A DNA stretch of 64,000 nucleotides from Chlamydoabsidia padenii (taxonomy: Eukaryota; Mucoromycota; Mucoromycetes; Mucorales; Cunninghamellaceae). This document shows positions 25,493 through 38,837 of this stretch, in pieces; positions within the stretch are counted from its first letter, which is position 1; every line of letters starts with the position of its first letter. Location of the stretch: NCBI GenBank assembly GCA_025330725.1, contig JAIWND010000002.1, forward strand, positions 1,116,001-1,180,000. Reading direction: 5' to 3'. The notes under the pieces are model-generated. The model saw nothing but the letters and a program-made list of their open reading frames with translations, searched no databases and was not told where the DNA came from. Position numbers and translations under genes: made by a program.

Positions 25493-25781
25493 AATGTCAG
25501 TGAAGTTGAGATAATAAAAGGAATAGAGAAGAAAAGAAAAAAGAAAAAGAAAAAGTTTGACGGGCGAAAATCATAATAAATGGCCAAAAATGGGAATGAC
25601 GTTCAAGCGGCGTTTCAATATTAGTGAAGCCCGTTTTGCATGGACTTTACTTGACAAGACATATATGCATATAAAGTGGTTTATTTTATTAAATTCTGGT
25701 TTACAAATACAAACTAAAGTACAATAAAGATGATGGAACTAGTAAATACTACAGACAAGGAGGGGGGGTAATCAAGTAGCT
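25493..25781. promoter_or_regulatory. F-BAR gene promoter and palmitoyltransferase 3' flank
   Basis: Contains CGGGCGAAAA (25561-25570), TTCAAGCGGCG (25602-25612) and GAAGCCCG near 25628, all within 150 bp of the F-BAR start. The rest is A/T-rich 3' flank. Confidence 0.5.
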
Positions 25782-26229
25782 TTAAGTGTTGTTGTGATTG
25801 GTGCTAGTCTTCGCCAGTAATCGACCATATACCTTAGATCCATACGCAAAGACTTGACCATCATTCCCGTGACTTTGATGGGCCTTGGATGGGACTATAC
25901 AAAACATGAAAAGAAAAAGGAAAAGCTTATATTACCATACATCTGAATGTCAGATATTCTTGTTTTAAAACTTACACCACCAAAGATACCAATCGTCGCC
26001 CATCACTGATTTCCAGTTTTTCCATATACCAATATCATAGAGCCGTCTTTCGGGAGGATGGAGGCAAATCACTTGAGAGTGTTCACCCTTTTCGTCAGTG
26101 AGATCCAATAGTCGAATGAATTGTTCATGGCTTGCAATATGTTCCAAAGTAGTTCGGTTACGGAGGATCAAGTATCCTTGGATCAACGTCAGACCAGCAA
26201 GGAAGACACAGAATATGAAGGATCTACAA

Positions 26230-26272
<43 letters not shown>

Positions 26273-27466
26273 GAGAGAGAGAGAGAGAGAGAGAGAAACA
26301 GAGTTATCAATAAGATCACACGTATCATGTAGTTCACCTTACATGTAAGCCATGAGAATGATTTGATACTTAATGGTGATATTCTATGTATTGGTTAGTA
26401 CAATCGAAAAAGATGTCAAGTTTCATTGTTTTACCATTGTAGAGGCACCGGTAAGTACAGGTACCCACTTCCGATTCCAAGCATTTTGCCAAAGATTCCA
26501 TACAACAGTCCACAAAGCAATAAAGTAGATTTTATACATTGTCCACACAAGCTTCAGAAAAGATGAGCAAGGTTTGATGCTGATGGATTCCAAAATCACC
26601 AGTAGACAATAATAAAACAGCATGATCAGATACAATAGAGTGTAAAGTAAAAAGAGGAAGAATATCTTGTGGTTATGATATCCGACACATCCATTGATCC
26701 TAACCAGAATAAGAGTATCAGTAAGTTATTCAAGCCATAGCTGTTCCTGAATGTCGATTTAATCTTTACCAAGAGCAGTGACTGTGATATATATATATAT
26801 ATAAAAAGTACCGAGTTAGTATTGTAATTCAAAAAAAGATTTCATGTATAACTTACTGATCCATTCTTAAAACACACACGTTACAGACCCGACAATGGTG
26901 AGATCGTTCAGGTTTGATGGACTTGCATGGCTGACAATAGCGGAGTTTCCCATTTTCTTGGCACACGGATATAAGCTGTGGAGGTGTCGAGGGTTTAGTC
27001 GCAGAAGAAGGATCAATCTAAAGAAGCAACAATAAGTTTTAGTTTTTTCATGTAAGTTATAAAGTGTTTTACCTTATGAGGACTACCGGGAGATATACAA
27101 AGTATTTGCAAATAGCATAACATACTCATACACCACAAAGAGATAGCCATGAATGTCAGTATCACTATGGAAGTAATCAAGTCGATTAGTAAGATCGTTG
27201 GAATCTGTCTATAGAGAAAAAGTGAAAAGGCAGAGTTATTACTTACTTCCATTCCACTTGGTATCTTGATCCAATAGTAGAGGTTCTATACAAAGTGTAA
27301 GAAAGTTGTTAGAGTAGATCCAGAGTAGCATTAAAGTGTCATTCACAGAGGTAATGAACTTACCGCAAAACTGGTAGTAGAATATATACAATGAACTTGC
27401 CATTAGACCTGTCACAATTCCAGGGAAAAGGCAAGTTGCGATAAACTGGTCCAGTGTTGATGACAT
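25782..27466 (-). CDS. DHHC protein S-acyltransferase
   Basis: Multi-exon gene, roughly 380 residues, with four hydrophobic segments (FIATCLFPGIVTGLMASSLY; LLIDLITSIVILTFMAI; FTLYCILLYLIMLFYYCLLV; a fourth near SFIFCVFLAGLTLIQGYLI). The cysteine-rich domain reads CQPCKSIKPERSHHCRVCNVCVLRMD and continues INGCVGYHNHKIFF. The catalytic DHHC is completed only by a 12-nt exon at 26770-26781, giving DHHCSW; the usual following Pro is Ser. These enzymes attach palmitate to protein cysteines on ER, Golgi or plasma membranes. The start at 27466 gives MSSTLDQF; an upstream in-frame extension to 27523 starts with a non-ATG codon. Substrates cannot be told from sequence. Confidence 0.9.
26228..26298. repeat. 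(AAT)n then (GA)n microsatellites
   Basis: About 13 AAT-type triplets followed by about 12 GA units, inside an intron of the DHHC gene. Confidence 0.9.
26770..26781 (-). other. 12-nt micro-exon coding the DHHC core
   Basis: On the minus strand the 12 bases TCACTGCTCTTG are flanked by ATATCACAG and GTAAAG. With CA from the previous exon and G from the next it completes His-His-Cys-Ser-Trp in frame. Without it the active site is lost. Confidence 0.85.
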
Positions 27467-27717
27467 AAATAAATAAAAAAAGGAAGAAGAAGAGGGAAAA
27501 AAAAAAAAAAGATTGTTGCACAAATGTCTTTTTTGTTCGAATAGAGTCGGTGTTTAAAACACGGAGGTTAGTTTTTTTGTCCTGTTTCCACCAAACTGGA
27601 TCAATCCTACAAACTTGAAAGTTAAGAGAATTTATTGAATAAGAGTGGAATAGATATAGATGGATTATAAAATAGGAAGGAGGAGAAGGGTATAATGATA
27701 TATATGTGTGGGGTGAT

Positions 27718-28573
27718 CTAATTACTAGTACTGCTATCATCAAAGTAATCCTGCATGACCTGACTTGATGGTTTTCCTACTTGAAGCATAGGTGTGGTTA
27801 ATTGTTTTGTAAAGGAAGACGAGTCGAGTGGGTTAGTAAAAGTGTATTGATTTGATATCTTGAGTAGAGCTCGTAGTCCTTCGTTTTCGGTCATGAGTTG
27901 ATGAAGCTGGGAGTCGTAAGGTATGGTGGTGGTTGTATCTTGTTCATAAGTATTACGTAGCATGCCTGATAGTTTAATCAGTTGTGATTGTAAGAAGGTG
28001 TTTTCCATAAATAAAGCCGTAGTTGTATCCTTTTAAAAAAAGAACCTTATCAGCCTATCTATCCCAAGCGTGATTTTTTTTTTAAGACATTACCTTTTCT
28101 GCGTCCAGTAGTGCTTCATATTCCCGCCTTAATTGAACTTGACCTTCTGAAGAAGTATTCTATTTAAAGAGAGAGAAAGAGAGAGATCTTTTTTAATGTA
28201 GTTCCATAACAAATGTACCTATTTACTTACAGCATAAACCCTAAGTTTCCCTGTAATCAATTCCAAGTTTTCTTCGTATTGCTTGACCAGTTCTTGAAGT
28301 TCTGTATGTTCCCGTTCTAGTTCTTGATTCCTTGCCTTGATGCGATGGTGTTCTTTCAGTAGCTGGTTATGTTTGGATACTATTGATGCCAATGTGTCAG
28401 AGGTCGTCGTGGAATCGGTGATTGTGGAAGAAACCAGTTCTGGAGTGTCCAATTCTGAAGCTATAAAGGGAATCGGTGAATAAGAGTATTCTCCAAGTAT
28501 TTTTAAGATTACCTTGGTCATCTTTATCCATCGTGGCCCGCTGCTACAGCGAAGAAAGATGAGTTTAATTGTT

Positions 28574-28625
<52 letters not shown>

Positions 28626-28770
28626 AGGGGAGAGAAGTGATATATACACTTACCTTGAAGTTATCAAATTGAGACTTGATACCAGAGGCAATAGCTTGAT
28701 TGGTTTGCTGTTGTAAAGTCAAGTCATCTGTGAGTTTCCATACTTTTCGTAATAGTTCATCGTCGGTCAT
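27718..28770 (-). CDS. SIKE/FGFR1OP2-type coiled coil, likely STRIPAK subunit
   Basis: About five exons, roughly 270 residues, nearly all coiled coil. Exon 1 begins MTDDELLRKVWKLTDDLTLQ. Family-like blocks are KQYEENLELITGKLR and, near the C-terminus, QLHQLMTENEGLRALLKIS, which match the ELIMxKYR and ENKGLREIL blocks of animal SIKE and FGFR1OP2. Those proteins join STRIPAK phosphatase-kinase complexes, and fungal STRIPAK has equivalent small coiled-coil members. The link is by pattern only, since coiled coils match easily. The intron after exon 1 holds a T run joined to an A run of about 50. The gene is divergent with the CLASP-like gene. Confidence 0.7.
28571..28623. repeat. T run joined to long A run in an intron
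   Basis: Nine T then about 50 A on plus, within the first intron of the SIKE-type gene. Confidence 0.95.
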
Positions 28771-29072
28771 GGTTGGGTTGGTAGATGGGATGAGAAGAAA
28801 AGAGGGAGAGAAAAAAAAAAAAAGAAAATTCATTGTGCATCACACTTTGAGGAGAAAGCATTTTGATTGGCTGTGAAACTCCGACATTTCTTGGTGGGTG
28901 GGTGGCAATGAATTTTTTGGTTCTTTGTGTTTTCCCTTCTCTTCCACATAACATTATGATTGGTAGGGGGGCTTTTGTAAAGAAGCAAGTACATGTAAGC
29001 AGTATAATAGTCAAGTGTGTATGGTAATAAAGATACTCATCTTTTTTTTATATATATATATCTTTATCTTGG
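28771..29072. promoter_or_regulatory. Shared divergent promoter, SIKE-type / CLASP-like
   Basis: 302 bp between start codons. Two ATTGG (reverse CCAAT) boxes occur near 28864 and 28957, plus GTGAAACTCCG at 28874 and a (TA)n tract just upstream of the CLASP start. Confidence 0.55.
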
Positions 29073-30406
29073 ATGGACAAGATCACTACCAAAAATGAAA
29101 TGGATAGGGAAATGAAGCGGATACAAGATCTCTTTAAAAAGAAGGAAGGCGAAGAAACCTGGGAACAATTTGACCAAGCTCTAAAGAATATAAAGGTCTG
29201 GGCTACTGTGGACAAGATACATCAATATCCTGGCTTTGTGGATCATATAAAGTCACTGAAACAGCCCATCATCTCTTCAGTAAGTAACATAAACCTGGAC
29301 TATCAATTTCCCCCTCATACTAATGCTAGTTTTGTTCTATTTTGTTTTTATTTCAGTTGACTAGTGAACGAACGAGGCTTTCTGGTACGGCCAGTGATCT
29401 CTTACAGGCATTATCTCAAGCTATGCAACGGAAATACGAAATCATCCATGAACTTTTTATGCCCACTTTGATTCAACTCTTCTCACGCAGCAACAAGGTC
29501 CATGTACGAAACACCCTGACTTGCTTCAAAACTATTGTGGAAAACAGTAAAGTGCCTCGAACCACCCATCGATTATGCATGATACTTAAAAAAAGCAATA
29601 GTGACAACAATAACAATATCAGCAAAGCAACAAGGTATCATGTCACGGAATGCTTAAACAAAGTGATTCAAGTCAATGCCACCCATGACCTCTTACACTA
29701 TGTGAACGACATTCAATCTGCTATTGAAAACACTGCTATGGACCCTGCCCCTGAAGTTAGGTCAAGTATTCGAACATGTTACAAACTGTTTTGTGAAAAG
29801 ATGCCTGAACAAGCAGCAAGGTAATATATATATATATATATAATGAACCATATGACTCTTCTGACTCTCTTCTTTTTTTTTAAACTAATTAGATTCACGG
29901 AAACAATGTCACCGGAAGCTTTACGATATCTTCAGGTCGTCAAATCAACATTAAAAGCTCGATCCACAACATCTACACGAAACAATTCATCTACATCATC
30001 ATCGCCATCAAGGATAACAAGGCCCATACCACTATCTTCGACATCTAATTCTCGACACCTGGCACCAACATCAAGTAAACCTCCTCAAGCGTCTTATCTC
30101 TCCGCCACGGCTTCATCAGCTGCCAAAGTAACCACCCAAGATGCAAACCTCAGAAACCGACCTACTGATCTCAAATCAAAGTACCTCTCATCCAATGGTA
30201 CTCGATTGAAAATGCAGCCTGGATATCAACGACGAGCACCTACGATGATACGAGGGAAACCTGCACTGCGACAACGGATTGAATCACCCAAGAACGATGA
30301 TCAACAACAGGACACTAATAACCTCAAACGCTCATTACCGGATCCATCACCACAAGATGAAGAAGAAAAAGATACCAATCAAAAGAGGATCAAGACTGAA
30401 GAATAG
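29073..30406 (+). CDS. Short CLASP-family protein with a single TOG domain
   Basis: Three exons (29073-29279, 29357-29820, 29893-30406) give 394 residues. Residues about 1-230 form one CLASP_N/TOG-like HEAT array (ETWEQFDQALKNIKVWATV, SDLLQALSQAMQRKYEIIHELFMPTLIQLF, HYVNDIQSAIENTAMDPAPEVRSSIRTCYKLF). The rest is a basic Ser/Thr/Pro-rich tail likely to bind microtubules, ending in an acidic KRIKTEE. Yeast and animal CLASPs are over 1,000 residues with several TOG domains and a C-terminal interaction domain; none of that is present, and the stop is clean. It may be a real minimal form or one half of a split pair. No SxIP end-binding motif is obvious. Confidence 0.8.
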
Positions 30407-31200
30407 TTTTATTATTTAGTCACATAGTAGTTTAGTTTGTTATTAGATCGTTAATTAAATGAATAAATTAGGTTTATCATATAAAATAGCTGTTTTGTAA
30501 CTACAGCTAGGATCTGGCGGGTCGACAAAATGTATAATCCCTTTGTCTGACCCTCCCCTATCTTACTTAATCTTAACTCCTGTTTTACCCATCATACTCA
30601 TCTCCTTCTTCACACACATCCTTCACCCCTTACTTTTATTATGCCAATCAATCAATTTAATATACAAACCTTGTCTCTCTGTATGTCTCTTTTGGAGAAT
30701 TTCCATTGAAAGGAATGTTTATTCTTTTTTTTTTTTTTCATACAATACACATTCATAAATATGCATACTATCTTGGATCCATCTTGTCGATTCATTCTTT
30801 TTTTTTTTCTTGTATTGGTATTGGTACTTTTCCTTATCATAAAGTAAAAGGTGGGCATTGGCCACCTTTTTGTATTAGATCTGAAAGAACGTCGGAGATT
30901 AAATTTGAAATTCATGCAACATCCGATCTGCTCCTCCCAAGTATATAAATTGAAAACATCGGAGAAAGGTACTATTAGATGAAAAGGAAAGACCATTGGA
31001 ACACATACCCCTCTCTAACCCCCCTATTCATCACATTCCAATACTACACTCTATTATCAACTCCTTCTCAAAGGCATGAATAATAAAACAAGACAAAAAA
31101 AAAAAAAAAAAACTTGATTCTCTCTCTCTCTCTCTCTTTTTTTTTCATTTTTGTATCTTATCTTTGTATGACCCTTATTTTTTTTATGTACCATTAAAGA
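30407..31200. other. Intergenic with probable homeobox promoter
   Basis: AATAAA at about 30461 ends the CLASP transcript. TATATAAAT at 30942-30950 is a TATA candidate about 250 bp before the homeobox ATG. Between them lie A, T and CT runs. No gene seen. Confidence 0.5.
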
Positions 31201-31911
31201 ATGACCACTACACCTTTATTTTATTCTTTCCAAAACGATGAGGATTATTGCCCCACCTGCCCACCTCGACCTACCACGGTGCAAAAAGAATTCATGCCGA
31301 CGTTTTATAACCCATTTGAAACCAAGCACCGTCGTCGGACTTCACGGGCGCAGTTTAAATTATTAGAATCGTCTTTTTCGGAAAACAGCAAACCATCGGC
31401 GACCATGCGGCGTTGGTTGGCTCAGAAACTCGGTATGACGCCTCGAAGTGTTCAAGTTTGGTTCCAGAATAGACGAGCCAAGGCAAAAGGTCAGATGAAA
31501 AACAAGTACCAACCACCTGCTGCCAGTCCACCACCTCGACCAATTCAAACGCCGATTGAAAATGACACGCCTGCATTGACCTGGCCTCCCAAGGATCAAT
31601 GGCAAGAAGACCAGACGACGTTGGATTCGTTTAACATGTTGATGGATCAGCCGGATCTCATGGCTTGGTATTCTCCCATGTCATCTCCGTTACCTTGTCT
31701 ACTTACACCCTCTGATCCTCAACCACATTCATCACGTTCCTATTCATCCTCTTCTTTTTCTTCCGCCTCTACTTTTCCAATGTCTTTTGACGAATTAACG
31801 CCTTTGGCTAAAATGCCTTTTCAAACCAATGATTATCCATTTACACACCCTGGGATGTTGATCGATCAGCATCAGTCTTTATTCACTCATCCACTGGATA
31901 CTTTTCTATAG
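31201..31911 (+). CDS. Homeodomain transcription factor
   Basis: Single open frame of 236 residues. A homeodomain sits at about residues 41-100: KHRRRTSRAQFKLLESSF opens helix 1, and helix 3 reads SVQVWFQNRRAKAK with the invariant Trp, Phe, Asn and Arg. The loop between helices 1 and 2 (SENSKPSATMRRWLAQKLG) has the typical, not the TALE, length. The N-terminus has a CPTCPPRP stretch and the C-terminus is Pro/Ser-rich, a likely activation or repression region. It is intronless, unlike most genes here, and has a long T/CT-rich 5' flank. The target genes are unknown. Confidence 0.92.
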   Translation: MTTTPLFYSFQNDEDYCPTCPPRPTTVQKEFMPTFYNPFETKHRRRTSRAQFKLLESSFSENSKPSATMRRWLAQKLGMTPRSVQVWFQNRRAKAKGQMKNKYQPPAASPPPRPIQTPIENDTPALTWPPKDQWQEDQTTLDSFNMLMDQPDLMAWYSPMSSPLPCLLTPSDPQPHSSRSYSSSSFSSASTFPMSFDELTPLAKMPFQTNDYPFTHPGMLIDQHQSLFTHPLDTFL

Positions 31912-32211
31912 ACCCTTTTCATTCTTTTTTTCCTTTTTCTCTATGATATTCTTTCCCTCTTTTTTTTTTTTTTTTTTTTTTATGTTCTATGCCTTTCCTT
32001 TTTTAGACCCCATACATACTGCATTATTCATTTTCCCCCCTTTATTTTTTTCATCTTGATCCTTTAACCTATGGTTTTTCTTTTATCCCTTTTATGTACA
32101 TAACCTTTATTTTAAAATACAAAACATCTAACTAATGGAGATGGAGACTTTATTATTTAATACAACAAATCATAATATCGAATAAAAACACCTAACTATA
32201 ATCTATCTATA
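31912..32211. other. Intergenic between convergent genes
   Basis: T-rich 3' flank with a run of about 22 T near 31960. TTTATT/AATAAA-like signals fall on both sides. Nothing else seen. Confidence 0.5.
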
Positions 32212-34431
<2,220 letters not shown>

Positions 34432-34590
34432 AAAAGAAAGAGAGACAAAAAGAAAATTGGGGTTCTCCGCTTTACTTTTTTTGTGGCCTCCGCATGATTG
34501 GCTCTCCGGTGACTGATTTTTTAGGTGAAAGTTTTTTTTTTTTTTTCTTTTCTTACCTTTTTCTTTCTTTCTCTTTAAAAATACTCAACC
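34432..34590. promoter_or_regulatory. Shared divergent promoter, Gemin3-type / BUD20
   Basis: Only 159 bp between the two ATGs, T-rich toward BUD20, with one ATTGG (reverse CCAAT) at about 34497. Confidence 0.5.
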
Positions 34591-34872
34591 ATGGGAAGGT
34601 AGGTAAAAGATAACAAACTCTTCCTCTTTAACTTAGTTTATATTCCATACATTAATAGATTGGCCAAAGCTAGAAAGCACTCTGGGATTCGTGATACTTC
34701 AAGAAAATACCGAACAAGAAATTATACTAGAGATCTTGATCAGATCCATCATGATGCCAAACCTGAAAATGCTATCAAGTTGAAGAATCAAGAGGTGGAT
34801 ACTGATAAACCTGGTCTTGGTCAATTTTACTGTGTGGAATGCGCGTAAGTTGTGGGGAAATCTACTGTGACG

Positions 34873-34912
<40 letters not shown>

Positions 34913-35227
34913 CCAACTTATGCTTCTTCTTCTTTTTGACATATCTCTCTAGTCGTCACTTTATCCATCAAAATGCTTTGGATATTCACAATCGTGGGAA
35001 ATTGCATAAACGAAGGGTCAAGAAACTCCAGGATGAACCTTATACACAGGAAGAGGTAAGGATCAATACAAGAAGAAGAAGAAGAAGAAAGGGGGGGGAG
35101 TGAATAACTAACCAAGTGATATGTATTGACATAGGCTGATGCGGCTGCTGGATTGGGAAAGACGGATAACGGTAAACGAGGTGGTAAAAGTCTTTTGACT
35201 GAAGATGTAGCTATGGAAGAAAACTAG
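34591..35227 (+). CDS. BUD20: Bud20/ZNF593 C2H2 pre-60S shuttling factor
   Basis: Four exons (34591-34598, 34659-34844, 34953-35055, 35135-35227) give 129 residues. The first exon codes only ATG GGA AG (MGR). The body has [16 protein letters not shown], then [16 protein letters not shown], the C2H2 finger finishing [24 protein letters not shown], and [14 protein letters not shown]. This is the exact block order of yeast Bud20 and human ZNF593, which escort 60S ribosome precursors out of the nucleus. Intron 2 has a long A run. The reading frame is kept only with the 8-nt exon. Confidence 0.95.
34874..34910. repeat. Poly(A) run in a BUD20 intron
   Basis: About 37 A a short distance after the donor. 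Confidence 0.9.
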
Positions 35228-35520
35228 ACATGCTAAAACACCAGGCATACCAAAGACGTATATCAACAACAATAATCATCAACAACAACAATCATCATTT
35301 TATTCATTTTACTCATTATTATATCTGTAGTCTAGCATTCACTTTATACTTTATTTTATTGTTTGATAAACTCAGAAAGGGATGCATGATTTTATGGACA
35401 CGTGGCTTGTCAACTAGCTCTATATAATCAAAATCAGCACAATCAACATCCCTTTTCTTCTTCTTCTTCTTCTTCCTTATTCACTTTTTTTGATTACTAT
35501 TATAAATAAACTTATTTGTC
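35228..35520. other. Intergenic, BUD20 3' flank
   Basis: CAACAA and CTT repeats, a TATATAATC stretch near 35420, and AATAAA at about 35505. No gene seen. Confidence 0.45.
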
Positions 35521-35800
35521 ATGTCACTAACACCTCATCAGCATAAAAGTATAATGGTACACCCAATGGATTCCGATGAACAACAATGGATCGATCATCA
35601 TAAAGCAACCAAGCATCATCGTTGGTTACTCACCTGTCTGGACTTTGTATTTAGACGATCCAAATCACGTAAATCCTCTTCTTCCTCTTTGATCTCATCC
35701 ATACCAACAATAACACATCCTCTTGATCAGTATGACGACGACGATAACGAAGATGATAACGAAGATGATGATAATAAAGTGCCAGGTAAAACTAGTTTAT

Positions 35801-35841
<41 letters not shown>

Positions 35842-36199
35842 AGAAGAAAAAAAAAACAAGAAGGAGGATGGAATAACTGACTTGACTTTCTTCTGTCTAT
35901 TAGAATACCCCAGCTATCAATATGCATCCTCCTTACCCTCTTCTTTATCACCACCACCTCGACATGCTATGGCTCGACAAAACAGGACAAGAAGTTTAAC
36001 CCCTTTGGATCACTCCTCTACTAGTCTCTTATCTGGATCGCCACCGCCACCTTATCAACGTCGAAGGTCAGCTCTTCTTCTTCGACCGTTAGTCTTGCGT
36101 CTGTCTTTGAACGTAGATCAACGACTATCGACACATTCATCTTCTGATGATGAAGGCGATCCATGGAAGGGTCCTGCCTTACCTGATTGTACACAATGA
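35521..36199 (+). CDS. Unknown acidic/basic protein with a PPxY motif
   Basis: Two exons (35521-35785, 35904-36199) give about 186 residues. I do not recognise a family. A first part contains WIDHHKATKHHRWLLTCLDFVFRRSK, then a pure acidic tract (DDDDNEDDNEDDDN), then a basic Ser/Pro-rich half with SGSPPPPYQRRRS. PPPY is a WW-domain ligand, so binding to a Rsp5/NEDD4-type ubiquitin ligase is possible. An acidic patch (SSDDEGDP) lies near the end. The intron includes a run of about 37 A. Composition is low-complexity, but both exons are open and joined in frame. Confidence 0.6.
35803..35839. repeat. Poly(A) run in an intron
   Basis: About 37 A within the intron of the PPxY gene. Confidence 0.9.
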
Positions 36200-36504
36200 T
36201 ATCATCGAATCAACCTTTTTTTTTTTTTTTTTTGACAAGCAATTATAATCTACTCCTTTGGTTCAATCCCACTCTATCCGGTTTACAAACACCTACTCCT
36301 GATTAGTTTAGTATTATTGTTACTTACTATTAATAAAAACTTGACTTTTTTTTTTTTTATCAATCAAATAGGGGAAGACGTGTATGATGACCTTTTTTTT
36401 TATATTTGCTGATGTAACAACAACAACAATGGTGCTATTTTTATTTATTTTGATTAAACCTGTAATATCTATAAATCTATGCGTATGTATATGATTAACT
36501 ATAA
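36200..36504. other. Intergenic between convergent genes
   Basis: T runs near 36213 and 36347 and AATAAA-type signals at about 36333. No gene seen. Confidence 0.5.
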
Positions 36505-37603
36505 CTATTCTTTTTCAAATGCCTTGAGGGATCCACCTTGTTCGAGGTATTCCTTGACATATTGCTTGAAGCTTTCGGTGACTTGTTCCGAGGTAGTATC
36601 CTTTGCATAACAATCCACGAATTTGCCTTCAGGGTCCATCAGATAAAAGAAGATAGAATGATCCACCAAGTAATCTTCCCCTTCGGCCACGTTGGGAGGA
36701 GAAGATACATACACCCGGAAGGATTTGGCCACAGCACGAATGGTTTCTTGATCACCAGTAAACCCGACCATATCAGGATGGAAATCTTCAATGTATTCCT
36801 TGACAATTTCCGCATTGTCTCGTCTGGGGTCACAAGTGATAAAAACAGGGACCAAGACACCTTCACCTAGTTCCTTGTCTGCCTCTACATACATACAAAG
36901 GGGTAGGGTGAGTAAATGAGAGGGTGTGTATATTTCTTTTGGTTTACTTACTGACGTTATCCACCACTTCAGCCATCTTGTCTAGTTCTTCAGGGCAGAT
37001 ATCAGGACAATGTGTGAATCCAAAGTATACCATATAGTACCGACCTTTAAAGTCATCGCTACTTGTTTCTTGACCCGTGGCAGCATTCGTCAAGATGAAG
37101 GGTGCTCCGATCTTGGGCTTGCCGTATGATTTCGTCGCTTCCTTTTCATTTACAATGCCTACCATTTAAATAATAAGAAGAATGAGTCTACCCATTAGTT
37201 ACTGTTATTGTTGTTGTTGTTTTCAAGCTACTGGATACTTACGTTCTTCTTCCACCCGTTTCTTTTCATTCTTAAAGTAGATTAGTAAACCAGCCCCAGT
37301 CCCTAAGAAAGCAGCAGCAGCCTTCCAAGTAAATGGCTACAAACAAACAATAAAGTTGAGTATCAATGGATTAAATAGAATATCTTGTTCTTTACTTACT
37401 CCTAAAGCTTCACGTTGACGTTTTGTTTCTTCGGTGCTGGTCGCAAGGAGGCGGCGGCGAATTTGACAGCTGCTTTGCAAAAGAGATCGTTTAGGTGTCT
37501 AATCAGATTATTAAGAGATGTAAGGTTGAGTAGGATTCGTAAATAATGTTATGCAGCTTACCCTTAAAGTGGCACGTAACATAACTTTGGTAAATAACGA
37601 CAT
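36505..37603 (-). CDS. SCO1: SCO1, mitochondrial copper chaperone for cytochrome c oxidase
   Basis: Five exons, roughly 270 residues, ATG at 37603 and TAG at 36505. The N-terminus is Arg/Ser/Leu-rich without acids (MSLFTKVMLRATLR, KRSLLQSSCQIRRRLLATS), a mitochondrial presequence. A single membrane span follows (WKAAAAFLGTGAGLLIYF). The thioredoxin-like domain shows the copper motif HCPDICP with both Cys (CPDIC), FITCDPRRD, and the third copper ligand in YLVDHSIFFYLMDPEGKF. SCO1 delivers copper to the CuA site of Cox2 in the intermembrane space. A TTTTCAAATCCCG motif lies at 37684, about 80 bp upstream. Confidence 0.96.
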
Positions 37604-38837
37604 GTTTTCTTGTTCTATAATGGAAAGGGAAACGAACCAGGTAAAAAAAAAAAAAACCGGGTTGTAGAAAAAATAGAAAAGCATTTTCAAATCCCGACTC
37701 GTCACATTTATTCTCGTATAATATTCTTGCCCATTCCCTCGTATTGTATCGACTGCTTCCCTTGATTCTCTTTTTTTTAAAAGTCTACATCAAGGAAGGA
37801 TAAATGAGAGAGTATCTTGAATGTTTATATACTAGATGGGTAGGAAAGGGTGATGATGTGAAAGAGTGGAAAAACAAAAAAGCTCAAGAGCAGGTCAGCG
37901 GGATTTAAAAATAAGCTGCAAGTCAAATGCCATCTTGATGCACATAAATGGATGCATCTATTTTTATAAACTCTGCAATTGACCAAGAAGTGTTTTTTTA
38001 CATATGGTGTAGCTTCCATTTGAATTTGGTGCACCACGAGAATACCAACCTGTTGGAACCACAGTCTCAGACAGAATGAGAAAGTAATTATGCAAAAAAA
38101 GAAAAAAACACTGAAACTCAAAAAAGTTCCAACACCGCTTCTGATCCCTACACCTTGAAATCCCGCCCTATAAAAAAAAAAGTAATGCTGGTTGATACAT
38201 ATAGATTTGCCAGATGACTGAAAGGAATTTCAAAAAGCATGAGTATAGTTTGGAACAAATATAGCAAGGAGAGAGAAAAAAAAAATCAGAAACTCGACCA
38301 AGGAACTGACAGAATTGCATAAACGGTTGTTAGTTTACCACATGTAAGGGAATATATCCTTTTCCAAACTGTTCCAAATCCAAATCCAAACGCCGGTGAC
38401 TGTACAAGTTTTGTGCCTATGGTAAGGTCGAGTTTACAAGTGGGTCTCGCGCGTCACAAAAGGATAATGTATCCCGAATACAAGAATCTGTATGAAATTT
38501 AAAAGTGAGAGGGGGGCGTTACCTTTTGTAACCACACAAAAACAGTTTATTTCAGTGCCTGTTACTGTTGGGTAACACATTGAGAATACATCAGGCACTG
38601 GACTCTCATAGGTGGGTATGGTTTTAAATCCCGCTCAAATTTCTTTTTTCCTTCCTCCCCCCCCCCTTTTTCTCTCTCTCTCTCTCTCTCTCTCTTTCGC
38701 TTAATCCTTCATTATACCATTCTTATACCTCTGACGACTTGTTGTCTTCATATATCTTTTTTATTATTATTTTGCATTGTATTACATTTAAAAACACTTA
38801 TTACTCATACACTAGTTACACACTTCTTTACACTATC
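37604..38837. other. Divergent intergenic region, SCO1 / SSK1
   Basis: About 1.2 kb without a gene. It is rich in the recurrent motif: TTTTCAAATCCCG (37684), GCGGGATTTAAA (37898), CTTGAAATCCCGCC (38154) and TTTTAAATCCCGC (38622). It also has CT microsatellite near 38671-38695. It probably holds both promoters. Confidence 0.55.
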
